Positions 16,578-25,466 of a stretch of 64,000 nt of DNA are shown here, in pieces. Source of the DNA: Verrucomicrobiota bacterium (lineage in GTDB: Bacteria > Verrucomicrobiota > Kiritimatiellia > SS1-B-03-39 > UBA6053); assembly GCA_020831625.1 (NCBI GenBank), contig JAFIGD010000014.1, positions 32,041-96,040 of the forward strand. The letters are read 5' to 3'. The position numbers were made by a program, and so were the translations under genes. Numbering within the stretch: the first letter of the stretch is position 1; each line of letters starts with the position of its first letter. A model generated the notes under the pieces. That model was given only the letters and a program-made list of their open reading frames with translations, had not been told where the DNA came from and did no database searches.

Positions 16578-18484
16578 GGAATCCGTTCGGGTTCAGGTTC
16601 AAGGGGTCCGAGTCGGCGCACAATCACGCGGCGGAGATGAATCGTTCCGGAGCCGCCGAAGACAACCCGGGGTTCGATTTGCCGTCCCTCGGAAAGGGAA
16701 AAATCAAGCGTGGTGGAGGTCAAACCGCCGGTGATCTCGGTCACCGCCAGTGTTTTGAGGCCCAGGTCGGTCATCACCTCCAGCCGGGTGGGCAGTTCGG
16801 GCCGGATTTGCTCCCAGCGAAGATCAAAGCGGATTTCGTAGCGTCCGGGCGGGAGGAAGGGATACCAGCCAAAAAAGAGATAGCCCGGCTGGTGTGCGGC
16901 GCTGTTCGCGGACCGTCCGTCGGCGGTGTTTTCGCCCGAGCCGGGCGCGAGGTGCGCGTCGTGTCCCGCGCGCTCGATATCCTGAAAACTCTCGGCGAAG
17001 GGGATCAGTTCCAGCGTCTCGTCCTCCAGCGTCACCGCCACGCGGCCGGGAAAAGCGTCGCGAATGCCGGCCCGCTGCCCCAGAGGCGCGCGCACCCGAA
17101 GCACCGGGGTGTTCATCCCGTCCGTGTTTGCCCCGATCAGCGCGCGCGCGTACCGGGAGTCGGGAAACGGATCCCGGTAAAACAGCAACAGCGGCCGGTC
17201 CGGGGCCGCAAGCGCCTCCTGCACCTGAAAATAGGTCCCCAGCTGCTCATGAACATCCTGATATTTCTCACGCAAAAACTCAATTGAAGAAAGGCCGCCC
17301 CACAGTCCCAAAAACAAAAACAAAAACATGCGCACACTGTGAACGCCCTCAAGCTGACGCCAGATCTGATGAATCCCCATGGCCCCGAACAGGATGAAAA
17401 ACGGCAGCATCGGGGCCTGATAGCGGGGGCCGCCCAGGGTGGTGTCCAATTGCGGCCAGGCGACGTATCCGAAGAACATCACCAGCGTCACCCCCAGCAA
17501 CAGCGGACTCCAGCGCCGGTTCCAGCCGTGTCCGGCCAGACCCAGCCACAGCAGCAGCGTGAACCGGGGCGTGCCGAAAAGCCACTGATCCATCAGGCGG
17601 ACATGCCGCCAGAGCAGACTCAGTCCCCGCCGCATGGACTGCGGATCCCCTCCCCCCCCGGTGCCGCCCGCCTGAAACGGCAGCCATCCGTTGACCCGGT
17701 GTTGCAGCGCCTCACCAGCCAGAAGCGTCGTGTCGAGGGTCAGTTCCCGGAAATACCACAGCAAAAGCAACACCCCCGGAAGAATGCCGATCCCGAACAG
17801 AAGCGTGCGTCCCCAGGGCACCGCAGTCTTCCAAGTCCGGGGCCACTGCGCGAGCCAGTGCAGGGCGAAAGGGATTGCCAGCAACAGCGCGTTCCAGGGA
17901 TGCGTGAAAAACAGGAGTCCCCAGGCCAGCCCGCAGCCAAGACTCCCCCGGATACCCGGCGACTGAATCATGCGGATATACGCCCATAAAAACAGGGTGG
18001 AGAGGAACATCCCCGTCGTCTGCGGCAACAGGGTGCCGTGAAGAAACAGAAAAAACGGACTCACCAGCATCAACACCGGCAATAAAAGGGGCGAAAAGCG
18101 GAGCCGGATGCCGATCAGCGTCATTAAAAACACCGTTCCCCCCGCCGCCAGAGCGCTCATGAGACCCGGGAACCCCGCCCACACCCCTGGAATCAGCCAA
18201 AGCGCATGCCCCGGCGGCACCGGAGCGAACCATCCCCCGTCCCGGTGCAGAACCAGACCCGATTCCGACAGCCAGGGGCCTAAAACCGGATAGGTCTGTC
18301 GAAAAACGCCGGTCTTCAGGGTGTTGGCCTGAAAAACATAGGCCGTCTCCTCCTCAAACAACACTTCCCCCCGCGAAAACAGCGCCGAGCAAAGCAAAGC
18401 CAGCAAAAAAGCCGACAACACCGGCAAAAGCCGGACAGCGGTCTCACGCGGGGTGGCGTTCTGAAAAAGCGTTCGGGATGACAT
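16574..18484 (-). CDS. GT39-like polytopic membrane protein (glycosyltransferase-like)
   Basis: About 636 residues from the ATG at 18484; an upstream in-frame ATG at 18592 would extend it into the divergent gene and is less likely. The first 430 residues hold about ten membrane segments (for example LLPVLSAFLLALLCSALF, TVFLMTLIGIRL, LLLPVLMLVSPFFLFL). The early acidic pair in LFEEETAY and the PPGH motif sit in the first periplasmic loop, as in PMT/ArnT-like polyprenol-phosphate sugar transferases. The last 190 residues are soluble and beta-rich. It probably transfers a sugar from a lipid carrier on the outer face of the inner membrane, but donor and acceptor are unknown. It is upstream of the patB-like gene and overlaps it by four bases. 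Confidence 0.7.
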   Translation of the reverse strand: MSSRTLFQNATPRETAVRLLPVLSAFLLALLCSALFSRGEVLFEEETAYVFQANTLKTGVFRQTYPVLGPWLSESGLVLHRDGGWFAPVPPGHALWLIPGVWAGFPGLMSALAAGGTVFLMTLIGIRLRFSPLLLPVLMLVSPFFLFLHGTLLPQTTGMFLSTLFLWAYIRMIQSPGIRGSLGCGLAWGLLFFTHPWNALLLAIPFALHWLAQWPRTWKTAVPWGRTLLFGIGILPGVLLLLWYFRELTLDTTLLAGEALQHRVNGWLPFQAGGTGGGGDPQSMRRGLSLLWRHVRLMDQWLFGTPRFTLLLWLGLAGHGWNRRWSPLLLGVTLVMFFGYVAWPQLDTTLGGPRYQAPMLPFFILFGAMGIHQIWRQLEGVHSVRMFLFLFLGLWGGLSSIEFLREKYQDVHEQLGTYFQVQEALAAPDRPLLLFYRDPFPDSRYARALIGANTDGMNTPVLRVRAPLGQRAGIRDAFPGRVAVTLEDETLELIPFAESFQDIERAGHDAHLAPGSGENTADGRSANSAAHQPGYLFFGWYPFLPPGRYEIRFDLRWEQIRPELPTRLEVMTDLGLKTLAVTEITGGLTSTTLDFSLSEGRQIEPRVVFGGSGTIHLRRVIVRRLGPLEPEPERIP

Positions 18485-18590
18485 CTCGCGGTTCCCATAG
18501 CGTTTTTTTAAAATGGATGCAATGGACTCCTCCGGAAATGAACCCGCCCGCATGATTGACATGCGGGGTCTGCTCCGTAAGGAAAACAGC

Positions 18591-19451
18591 ATGAACGTTT
18601 TCCCCCTGGTTGCGAATCATTTTCGAAGTGACGGCGGCGCCATGTTCGGTCTGGTGCCCAAAGCCTTGTGGAGCCGGATCTGTCCGGCCGACGACAACAA
18701 TCTCATCGCCCAGCGGACCAATGTTCTTCTGATTCAGCACCCCGCCGCGGGCTGGGGATTGCTGGACACCGGATGCGGCACCCCCGAAGCGTTCAGCGAA
18801 AAAGAGCGGGCCCTGCACGGGCTCGACGACACCTGGCTTCTCCAGTCGGCCCTCCGCGACAAAGGACTCGGCTTCGGGGACATCCGCTGGATCGCCCTGA
18901 CCCATGCCCATTGGGACCATGCCGGCGGCCTCTTCCTCCCCGACGGCTCCGCCGCGTTTCCCAACGCGGAAATCCACCTGTTTCAAACCGAACGCGACCT
19001 GGCGACCGGCGGCGACCCGCTTCTCTACAAATCCTATCCGAAGTCTATCGCCGGCGGCCTCCGCCGTATACAGGACCGCCTTCGCCCTGTCAAAGAGCCC
19101 GGAACCGAAATCCTTCCGGGCATCCGCCTCGAATCCGCCGCCGGGCACACCGCCGGACAGGCCTGCATCCGCGTGGAACGCCCGGTCCTGCCCGGGCTTT
19201 CCGACCCCGCGCCGCCCGCCCTGCTCTTCACCGGAGACAACTGCCCCACCCGGCACCACCTCCGCATGGTGTTTCAAACCGCGTACGACACCCTGCCCCT
19301 CGAAACCCGCGCCTGGAAACAAAAACAGCTCCCGATCTGCGCCCGGGATAAAATTCCCCTTTTCTTTTCGCACGATGCCGATACGTTTGGAGCCTGGATT
19401 GAACCCGACTCCAAACGGGAATATGTGACAACCCGACTCTACCCCTCATGA
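18591..19451 (+). CDS. Metallo-beta-lactamase-fold hydrolase
   Basis: About 286 residues from the ATG at 18591, which has AAGGAA eight bases upstream; the longer frame from 18513 lacks such a site. The zinc motif is THAHWDHAGG (HxHxDH), preceded by LLDTGCGTP. Later ligands are the His of SAAGHTAGQ and the Asp of LLFTGDNCPT, and FSHDAD ends the core. Family members include lactonases and other hydrolases, so the substrate cannot be given; a quorum-signal lactonase is one option but unproved. It is first in a five-gene plus-strand operon and its stop overlaps the start of the AI-2E transporter gene (ATGA). Divergent from the membrane protein gene across 106 bases. Confidence 0.88.
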   Translation: MNVFPLVANHFRSDGGAMFGLVPKALWSRICPADDNNLIAQRTNVLLIQHPAAGWGLLDTGCGTPEAFSEKERALHGLDDTWLLQSALRDKGLGFGDIRWIALTHAHWDHAGGLFLPDGSAAFPNAEIHLFQTERDLATGGDPLLYKSYPKSIAGGLRRIQDRLRPVKEPGTEILPGIRLESAAGHTAGQACIRVERPVLPGLSDPAPPALLFTGDNCPTRHHLRMVFQTAYDTLPLETRAWKQKQLPICARDKIPLFFSHDADTFGAWIEPDSKREYVTTRLYPS

Positions 19452-20494
19452 ACACCTCCCCTCTTACCCGCGGTCTCGTGGCCCTGGCCGCGTTTGTCAT
19501 CTTCATTGCCGGCCTCCGCGCCGCAAGTTCGCTCATCGTTCCCTTCCTGCTGGCCACGTTTCTCGCGGTCATCACCTCCCCGCTGATGATTCAGTTTAAA
19601 AAATGGGGCGTCGGATCGGGCATCTCCATCGTGCTCATCCTGCTCATGGTCCTCGGCATACTCTGGATGATCCTGCAAGTCGCCGGAGCCTCCATCAACG
19701 AGTTCACCCGGGCCTCCGAGGATTATCAGATCCGCCTGCGCGGCATCACCCGCGAATGGGCCATCTGGCTGCGCTCCAAAGGCATCGACACCGATTCCGA
19801 GACCCTGAACTCTTTTTTCAACCCCGCCAACACCATGCGCGTGGTCGTCAACACCCTCACCACCTTCATCACCGGCATCCTCACCAACACCTTTCTGATT
19901 TTACTGACCAGTGTTTTCCTGCTCTTCGAACTCGCCGGACTGCCCAACAAGCTCCGGCTGGCCTTCGGCGAGGATCACCCCAGCGTCCCCGGCTGGGAGC
20001 GGTTCACCGAATCCCTCAACCGCTATCTGGCCATCAAAAGCGTCGTCAGTCTGCTCACCGGCGTCACCGCTTATACCCTCGTCCGCATTCTCGGCATCGA
20101 TTTCGCCCTGCTTTGGGGCATCCTCGCGTTCATGTTCAACTACGTGCCGAATATCGGCTCCATTATGGCCGCGGTGCCGCCGGTCATGCTGTCCCTCGTC
20201 CAATACGGCACCGCCCGGGCCGTTACCTGCCTGCTCGGCTACGTGGTGATCAATGTTGTCTACGGCAACCTCATCGAACCCCGGGTCATGGGCAAAGGAC
20301 TCGGCCTGAGCACCCTCGTCGTCTGGATGTCCCTGGTGTTCTGGGGCTGGGTCTTCGGTCCGGTGGGCATGCTCCTCTCGGTTCCGCTCACCATGGTTGT
20401 GAAAATCGCGATGGAAAGCAAAGCCGACACCATGTGGCTGGCGGTGCTGCTGGGATCCGACCCCGGCGCCGACCCCAAAGGAGGTGCCGCCTGA
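19448..20494 (+). CDS. AI-2E family transporter (UPF0118)
   Basis: A 348-residue membrane protein with about seven to eight transmembrane segments (LVALAAFVIFIAGLRAA, ISIVLILLMVLGILWMIL, ILTNTFLILLTSVFLLFELAG, and the family-typical C-terminal GWVFGPVGMLLSVPLTMVVKI). The segment GILAFMFNYVPNIGSIMAAVPPV and the glycine/asparagine-rich VVINVVYGNLIEPRVMGKGLGL match the UPF0118 core. Family members export autoinducer-2 in one case and act as sodium/proton antiporters in others, so the transported species is open. Its start overlaps the upstream stop (ATGA). Near its 3' end the gene also holds a strong ribosome binding site, AAAGGAGGT, for the next gene. Confidence 0.88.
   Translation: MNTSPLTRGLVALAAFVIFIAGLRAASSLIVPFLLATFLAVITSPLMIQFKKWGVGSGISIVLILLMVLGILWMILQVAGASINEFTRASEDYQIRLRGITREWAIWLRSKGIDTDSETLNSFFNPANTMRVVVNTLTTFITGILTNTFLILLTSVFLLFELAGLPNKLRLAFGEDHPSVPGWERFTESLNRYLAIKSVVSLLTGVTAYTLVRILGIDFALLWGILAFMFNYVPNIGSIMAAVPPVMLSLVQYGTARAVTCLLGYVVINVVYGNLIEPRVMGKGLGLSTLVVWMSLVFWGWVFGPVGMLLSVPLTMVVKIAMESKADTMWLAVLLGSDPGADPKGGAA
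20477..20493 (+). promoter_or_regulatory. Strong Shine-Dalgarno preceding a probable CTG start
   Basis: AAAGGAGGT at 20477-20485 is a near-perfect ribosome binding site. Five bases later comes CTG (20491-20493), overlapping the AI-2E gene stop as CTGA. The downstream frame is open to 21921 but has no ATG, GTG or TTG for a long distance. The position mirrors the ATGA overlaps elsewhere in this operon, which makes CTG the likely initiation codon. Confidence 0.65.
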
Positions 20495-21921
20495 ACGTTT
20501 TCAGACACCTGACGGATTCCGCCAATCCCGATAAATCTTGGTTTCTTTCCACCAAAACGCACTTTTCTCGGATTTGGCGGATTTCAGGCTCCGCCCTGCT
20601 CCTGATTTCCTCGGGATGCGCGCAGTTTCAAAGCACCGACCGCACCTTCCGCGCCTTTGAAACCGCCGCCCGGCGCGCCGAGGATCAGGCCCGCCCCCAT
20701 CTCGTGCATTTCCGCGTGCAGCAGGCCGCCGCCTCCAGCCGCAGCGACCGCCGTCCCAGCACCATCATCTTTTCCGGCATCGTTCTCACCGAGGAAGGCC
20801 ATCTCCTCGCCCCCTTCAACATCCGCAACGACACCCCCGACCGCATCGAGGCCTGGATCGGCGATCAGCAATACCTCGCCCGCCCCCTCAAATCCGACGA
20901 ACAACTCGGCATGAGCATCCTGCGGGTTCAGCCCCGTGAACCCCTCATTCCCCTCCGCTTCGACAATGCCGTCGATCTCCGCACCGGTGAACACGCCTTC
21001 GTGGTCATTTCCTCCGACGCCGACAACGAATTCGCCGTTTTCACCCTCTCCGCCTTCATGCAGGGGGTGATCGACGGACGGTACCGCCAGTTCAGCCTCT
21101 CCCCGCTGCCCAATCAAACCCGCGGCGCGCCGGTTTTCTCCTCCCGGGGCGAACTGGTCGGCCTCATGTCCCAAAACAACGCCTTGGCCCTCACCGACCT
21201 CGCCGAGGATCTCAACCAGTTCATCGGGGAGGTCACCGGCCGCGCCGAAACCCCGTCCCGCGATGAAAACGCCTGGTTCGGGGCCACCCTCAGCCCCATC
21301 AACGTCGATTTCGCCCGCGCCAACAAGCTGTCCCGCAGTTCCCTCTGGCTGGTGCATGTCTTCGAGGACTCCCCCGCCCACCGCGCCGGATTCCGCTCCG
21401 GCGATCTGGTCATCGAACTCAACGGCGAACCGCTCCGCCTCAGCGGCAACCGGGCCTACCAGTACTTCCTCCAGGCCCTGCGCCCGAGAATCGGGGCCCC
21501 GTTCGAGGTCAAAGTTCTCCGCGACGGCAAAACCATCACCGGAAAAGGCGTGCTCGAACGCCGCCCCGAACCGCAGACCCTGCGCGCCGAGGATCTGGGC
21601 ATCCACGTCACCGAAATCAACGAGCCTCTGAAACTGCGGCACAATCTCTTTGAAATCGAAGGGGTCATGGTCACCGAAGTCGAACGCGGCAGTCCCGCCG
21701 CCACCGGACGGCAGTTCGGACGCAACCTGCTGATGCCCCGCGACGTCATCACCGCCCTGCACCACCACCCCACCCCCACCCTCTCCGCGTTCAACGAGGC
21801 GCTGGACCTCATCCGCCGCGAACGCCCCGGCGTGGTGCTCGTGGAGTTCATGCGCGGTCCGGTGAACGGATTTGAAGCCCTCAATCTCCGCATCGGAGAA
21901 CGCGAGGAGACCGCCCCATGA
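20491..21921 (+). CDS. HtrA-like lipoprotein lacking the catalytic triad
   Basis: 476 residues if it starts at the CTG of 20491. The N-terminus has a signal peptide ending LLLISSGC, so it is probably a lipoprotein (cysteine at about residue 37), although the lipobox is imperfect. The middle aligns by eye with the HtrA protein encoded next door but has lost the triad: where HtrA has TNGHVV this has LAPFNI, and where HtrA has NPGNSGGPLF this has PNQTRGAPVF. Two PDZ-like domains follow (about 265-365 and 375-470), with SPAHRAGFRSGDLVIELNG and SPAATGRQFGRNLLMPRDVI. It may act as an adaptor or regulator of the active protease. Its stop overlaps the protease start (ATGA). Confidence 0.75.
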   Translation: MNVFRHLTDSANPDKSWFLSTKTHFSRIWRISGSALLLISSGCAQFQSTDRTFRAFETAARRAEDQARPHLVHFRVQQAAASSRSDRRPSTIIFSGIVLTEEGHLLAPFNIRNDTPDRIEAWIGDQQYLARPLKSDEQLGMSILRVQPREPLIPLRFDNAVDLRTGEHAFVVISSDADNEFAVFTLSAFMQGVIDGRYRQFSLSPLPNQTRGAPVFSSRGELVGLMSQNNALALTDLAEDLNQFIGEVTGRAETPSRDENAWFGATLSPINVDFARANKLSRSSLWLVHVFEDSPAHRAGFRSGDLVIELNGEPLRLSGNRAYQYFLQALRPRIGAPFEVKVLRDGKTITGKGVLERRPEPQTLRAEDLGIHVTEINEPLKLRHNLFEIEGVMVTEVERGSPAATGRQFGRNLLMPRDVITALHHHPTPTLSAFNEALDLIRRERPGVVLVEFMRGPVNGFEALNLRIGEREETAP

Positions 21922-23822
21922 ACCGATTCTTCGTCCTCTTCATTGCATCCGTCGCCCTGAGTCTTCCGGCCCAGCCGCTCCGGTTCGACCTCGACGCGCA
22001 GCTGCCCCTGGCCGACGCCATGGACATTCCCATCGAGGTCATCGCCCGTGTCGACCCCTCCGTGGTCTCCATTCAGCACGAGCAGGCCGGCGGCACCGGC
22101 TTTATCATCTCTGAAGACGGCTATATCCTCACCAACGGCCATGTGGTGCGCGGATTTGACAACGAGGACCCCACCCGCCCCGCGCAGAGCATTATCGTGG
22201 TCCTCCACAATGAACAGCAACTGCCCGCCACCGTCATCGGATTCTCCATGGACCCCGATGTCGCCCTTCTCCGCGTCCATCACGACGAACCCCTCCGGCC
22301 CGTGACCTTCGCAAACAGCCGAAACGTCTCCGTCGGACAGCGCTGCTTCGCCGTCGGCACCCCCGTCGGTCTCCGCCGCACCTTCACCAGCGGCATTCTC
22401 AGCAACATCGACCGCACCGACCTCGGCACCGAAGTGGTGGTGTTTCAAACCGACGCCGCCATCAACCCCGGCAACAGCGGCGGCCCGCTCTTCGATCAGC
22501 AGGGACGGGTGCTGGGCATCAACACCTACGCCAGCCGCGGCGCCAACAACCTCGGATTCACCATTCCCATCCATGTGGCCCTCGACATGGTGGACGATTT
22601 CAAGGAGCACGGACGTTTTATCCGCAGCCTGGTGCCGCTGTTTTTCACCGGCGAACTGTATTCCGAACTCGCGCGGGCCCTGGAGGTCGAGCGCGGCATC
22701 CTCATCAGTTACGTCATGCCCGACAGCGCCGCCTGGGAGGCCGGATTCCGGCCCGGGGATGTGCTGACCCATGTCAACGGCGAACCCGTTCAGGCCCGCA
22801 CCCGCGCCGATCTGCTCAACTTTGAGTGGGAGCATTCGGTCCGTCCTCCCGGCGAGCCCTTTAACGCCACCGTCCTGCGCGGCGGACGCGGCAACTGGGA
22901 GCCGCACGAATTCACCGCCGTGCTGGAACCGCTGCCGCCGCTGCCGCAATTCGGCCGCCACCTCGGCGAAATTCCCGAATACCGCTATGCCGCCCTAGGC
23001 CTCGGGGTCAAATCCCTGGTCGATCTTCATCAAATCATTCACGAACTCCAGCCGGTCGAGGGCGTGTTTGTCAAATTCCGGGAAGACAATTCCACCGCCA
23101 GTCAGGCCGATATCCAGGCCGAGGACGTCATCACCCATGTCGCCGGCAAACCCACGCCCGATTTCGACACCTTCCTGAGCGTGTTTGAACGCGAGCTGCA
23201 GGCCCACAATCCGGCCATCGAACTGCGCATCGCCCGCAATCACCTCCGCATTGTCACCGCCCTGGCCCCCGATTATCTGTTGCGGGAAGTACGGGTCATC
23301 CTGATCGCTCCGAATGAAGAGCATGAATACGTGGACCTCCTCCGCCGCGAACTGCTCGCCGCCGGTGCCAAGGTCCGCCTGGCCACGCCGGACGCAGAAC
23401 CCATCAACCGCGATTTGCTCAACACCCCGCTCGTCCCCGATCTGTCCCTGGAGGACGTGACCGTCGAAGACGCCGAGGTCATACTTTTCGCCGGCGGCCC
23501 GGGCGCGCGCGCCTTTTGGGAAAACGAAGAGGCTCTCCGCATCACCCGCGAGGCGATTGAACAAAAACGCCATCTGGCCGCCGCCGGCCCCGCCGCGCTC
23601 CTGCCGGTGCTGGCCTCTGAAGAGGCGCTCACGGCGAAAATAACCCTCCCCCGCGAAGATTCCGCCGAAGCCGTGCGCCGCAACGCCAATTACACCGGAA
23701 AAGACGTCGAATCCGATGAACGGATTCACACCACCACCGCCCGGACCCGCGAGATCGTCCGCGAGTTCCTGACCAGCCTGCAACAGGCGGTTCTCCGCGC
23801 TCCCGTGCAGACCACACTATGA
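21918..23822 (+). CDS. HtrA/DegP-like serine protease with PDZ domains and C-terminal DJ-1/PfpI-like domain
   Basis: A 634-residue exported protein with a signal peptide at residues 1-18. The trypsin-like domain keeps the full triad: His in TNGHVV, Asp in DPDVALL and Ser in NPGNSGGPLF. Two PDZ-like domains follow (about 245-340 and 355-445). Residues about 450-625 then form a DJ-1/PfpI-like module: VRVILIAPNEEHEYVDLLRR, VEDAEVILFAGGPGA, and the elbow AAAGPAAL. The usual nucleophile Cys of that fold is replaced by Ala, so this domain is probably non-enzymatic. HtrA proteins degrade misfolded envelope proteins; this fusion is unusual. It overlaps both neighbours by four bases. Confidence 0.85.
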   Translation: MNRFFVLFIASVALSLPAQPLRFDLDAQLPLADAMDIPIEVIARVDPSVVSIQHEQAGGTGFIISEDGYILTNGHVVRGFDNEDPTRPAQSIIVVLHNEQQLPATVIGFSMDPDVALLRVHHDEPLRPVTFANSRNVSVGQRCFAVGTPVGLRRTFTSGILSNIDRTDLGTEVVVFQTDAAINPGNSGGPLFDQQGRVLGINTYASRGANNLGFTIPIHVALDMVDDFKEHGRFIRSLVPLFFTGELYSELARALEVERGILISYVMPDSAAWEAGFRPGDVLTHVNGEPVQARTRADLLNFEWEHSVRPPGEPFNATVLRGGRGNWEPHEFTAVLEPLPPLPQFGRHLGEIPEYRYAALGLGVKSLVDLHQIIHELQPVEGVFVKFREDNSTASQADIQAEDVITHVAGKPTPDFDTFLSVFERELQAHNPAIELRIARNHLRIVTALAPDYLLREVRVILIAPNEEHEYVDLLRRELLAAGAKVRLATPDAEPINRDLLNTPLVPDLSLEDVTVEDAEVILFAGGPGARAFWENEEALRITREAIEQKRHLAAAGPAALLPVLASEEALTAKITLPREDSAEAVRRNANYTGKDVESDERIHTTTARTREIVREFLTSLQQAVLRAPVQTTL

Positions 23823-24478
23823 CCACACCGCAGCCCCTGCCCCTTCTCGAACACCGCCCCCTCGGCCGCGACGCATTCCTCCTCAAACTTCAGCGCCCCG
23901 ACTGGACCTGGAAAGCCGGGCAACTGGTCAGCCTGAGCGGAAAAAACCCCAATGATCAGCGCGATTACACCATCGCCTCCGGAGAAAATGACGAAACCCT
24001 GGATGTGATCTACCGTCTCATTCCCCACGGAATCCTCACCCCCTTTCTCTGCGGAAAAAAGGCCGGCGACACGATCGACGTGCTGGGCCCGTACGGACGT
24101 TTCACCCTGCGCGACCCGTCCAAAAACATCCTCTTTTGCTCCACCGGCACCGGCATCGCCCCCTGCCGCGCCTTTCTGCGCTCCTGTTCCGGACTCTCCC
24201 TCACCCTCTTTCACGGCGTGCGCTATCCCGAGGATCTGTATTTCCGGGACGAGTTCCAACACATTAACTACCATCCCTTCTGTTCCCGCGAACCGCTCAA
24301 CGGCATCACCCGCCGCCTTACCGACACCCTGCGCACCTGCGGTCTCCCCGAAGATCCCGACGTCTACCTCTGCGGCGCCAACGAAATGATATACGAGGCC
24401 GAGGAAATCCTCACTGACCGGGGCGTACCCGCAAAACGCATCTTCAAAGAACCCTACTACTACCGCGCCTGGGATTGA
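23819..24478 (+). CDS. Ferredoxin-NADP(+) reductase-like flavoprotein
   Basis: A 219-residue compact reductase. The FAD-binding barrel has RDYTIASGEND (the family's RxYS/T motif), and the nucleotide-binding domain has FCSTGTGIAPCRAFL and YLCGANEMIYEAEEIL; the C-terminal aromatic tail ends YYYRAWD. It has no ferredoxin domain and no signal peptide, so it should be a soluble FAD enzyme that moves electrons between NAD(P)H and an unknown partner. It is the last gene of the overlapping operon (ATGA with the HtrA gene). A similar small reductase is encoded at 25804-26487, sharing the C-terminal LCG-x2-x-MI-x-E pattern. Confidence 0.88.
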   Translation: MTTPQPLPLLEHRPLGRDAFLLKLQRPDWTWKAGQLVSLSGKNPNDQRDYTIASGENDETLDVIYRLIPHGILTPFLCGKKAGDTIDVLGPYGRFTLRDPSKNILFCSTGTGIAPCRAFLRSCSGLSLTLFHGVRYPEDLYFRDEFQHINYHPFCSREPLNGITRRLTDTLRTCGLPEDPDVYLCGANEMIYEAEEILTDRGVPAKRIFKEPYYYRAWD

Positions 24479-24487
24479 ATGCGAACA

Positions 24488-24691
24488 CAGGGCCAACGGT
24501 CCGACTCTGCAAAGCCCGGTCCGTAAGGAGGTCTGTCGCCGGAACACAAATGCAGGGCCAACGGCCCAACTCTGCAAAGCCCGGTCCGCAAGGACCGGGT
24601 TGTCTCCCGGGAAAAACGAAAAACACTGAAAGTGCGGCTCAAACGATGGAAATGGAGCGCTCAGCGAGAATTCAGCCGGGCCGTTGGCCCT
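24488..24691. repeat. Second palindrome family, copy 2
   Basis: Two units beginning CAGGGCCAACGG (24488 and 24553), with CCCGGTCCGTAAGG and CCCGGTCCGCAAGGACCGGG, closed by CAGCCGGGCCGTTGGCCCT at 24673-24691. It matches the repeat at 15211-15402 in design and in most bases, including a spacer with GTGCGGCTCAA. The first unit here has a damaged hairpin (GGAGGTCTG instead of GGACCGGG). Confidence 0.85.
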
Positions 24692-25398
24692 CTTCGTAGT
24701 AAAAAAACGTTTTCCCGGCCCTTGCGGGCCGGGCTGAGGTCAGCCGGGCCCCTTCCTTTATCAGCTTCCGATTCATATCCCTTGCATTATCCGTGGTCTT
24801 CCATCCGGGGTCTCCCCACCCCCTGCCTCACAGCATCCCGTCACTCGCCCGCCCCATTCGTAACCCGACACTCGTCAATCATCCCCGCCCCCTGCCTCAC
24901 AGCCCTCCGCTCCCTCCGCGTCCTTCTGTTCACTCAAAGCACCCTGCCTCACAGATCAGTGTTCATCAGTGTTATCAGTGGTTTAACTTCTTGCCCTGCC
25001 TCTGCGCCGTAAAGGCGGTAGCTTCGTTGCACTCGCTACGCGCACTCCAGGGACGCTTCGCGTCACCTCTCCACCGTAACCTTGCGCCACCGAAACCACA
25101 CCCAGCCCCACAGATCCTGTAAATCCGTGTCCCTTCCTTGCCTCCCATTCCCATTCGCGGGACGGCAAGGCTGTTCGCGGGGTTTCTCCCGCGCCCTACG
25201 AGCTTGCTCGTTCAAGGGCGTAAACATCTCATTCCACGACCAGCCACCCCCCAAAAAAAGCGATCTTCGAGCTTGCTCGTGGATCGCTACCCATCTTATC
25301 CAGCGGTATGAGAGGATTCCGCGCAACGAGCAAGCTCAGCATGCACGGAAACATTTAAACTTCCAGTTATCCATCCGCCCAGGATCGGGTTCGGGATC
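24692..25398. other. Repeat-rich intergenic region without genes
   Basis: About 700 bp with no supportable gene, although several frames are open. It holds phrases repeated elsewhere in the window, such as TATCCGTGGTCTTCCATCC, ATCAGTGTTATCAGTGGTT and GAGCTTGCTCGT. The last forms a short palindrome at about 25201, 25269 and 25328. The composition is C- and T-rich on the plus strand. Confidence 0.6.
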
Positions 25399-25458
25399 GA
25401 TTACGATTACGATTACGATTACGATTACGATTACGATTAAGATTAGGATTAAGATTAG
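25399..25458 (+). repeat. GATTAN hexamer array
   Basis: Ten head-to-tail hexamers: six GATTAC, then alternating GATTAA and GATTAG. It is preceded by GGATCGGGTTCGGGATC. The same kind of array, with the same GGATCGGG-type flank, occurs at 27287-27316, and in inverted orientation at 39525-39572. Confidence 0.95.
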
Positions 25459-25466
25459 GAAAAGAT

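Noticed and set aside
19603..20490. Extension of the dead-HtrA frame far upstream
   Set aside because: That part only shadows the AI-2E transporter gene in another frame; the protein-like sequence begins at about 20491.
20584..23783. Long antisense frames over the HtrA genes
   Set aside because: Gly-, Ala- and Glu-rich shadows with no start signals or family resemblance.
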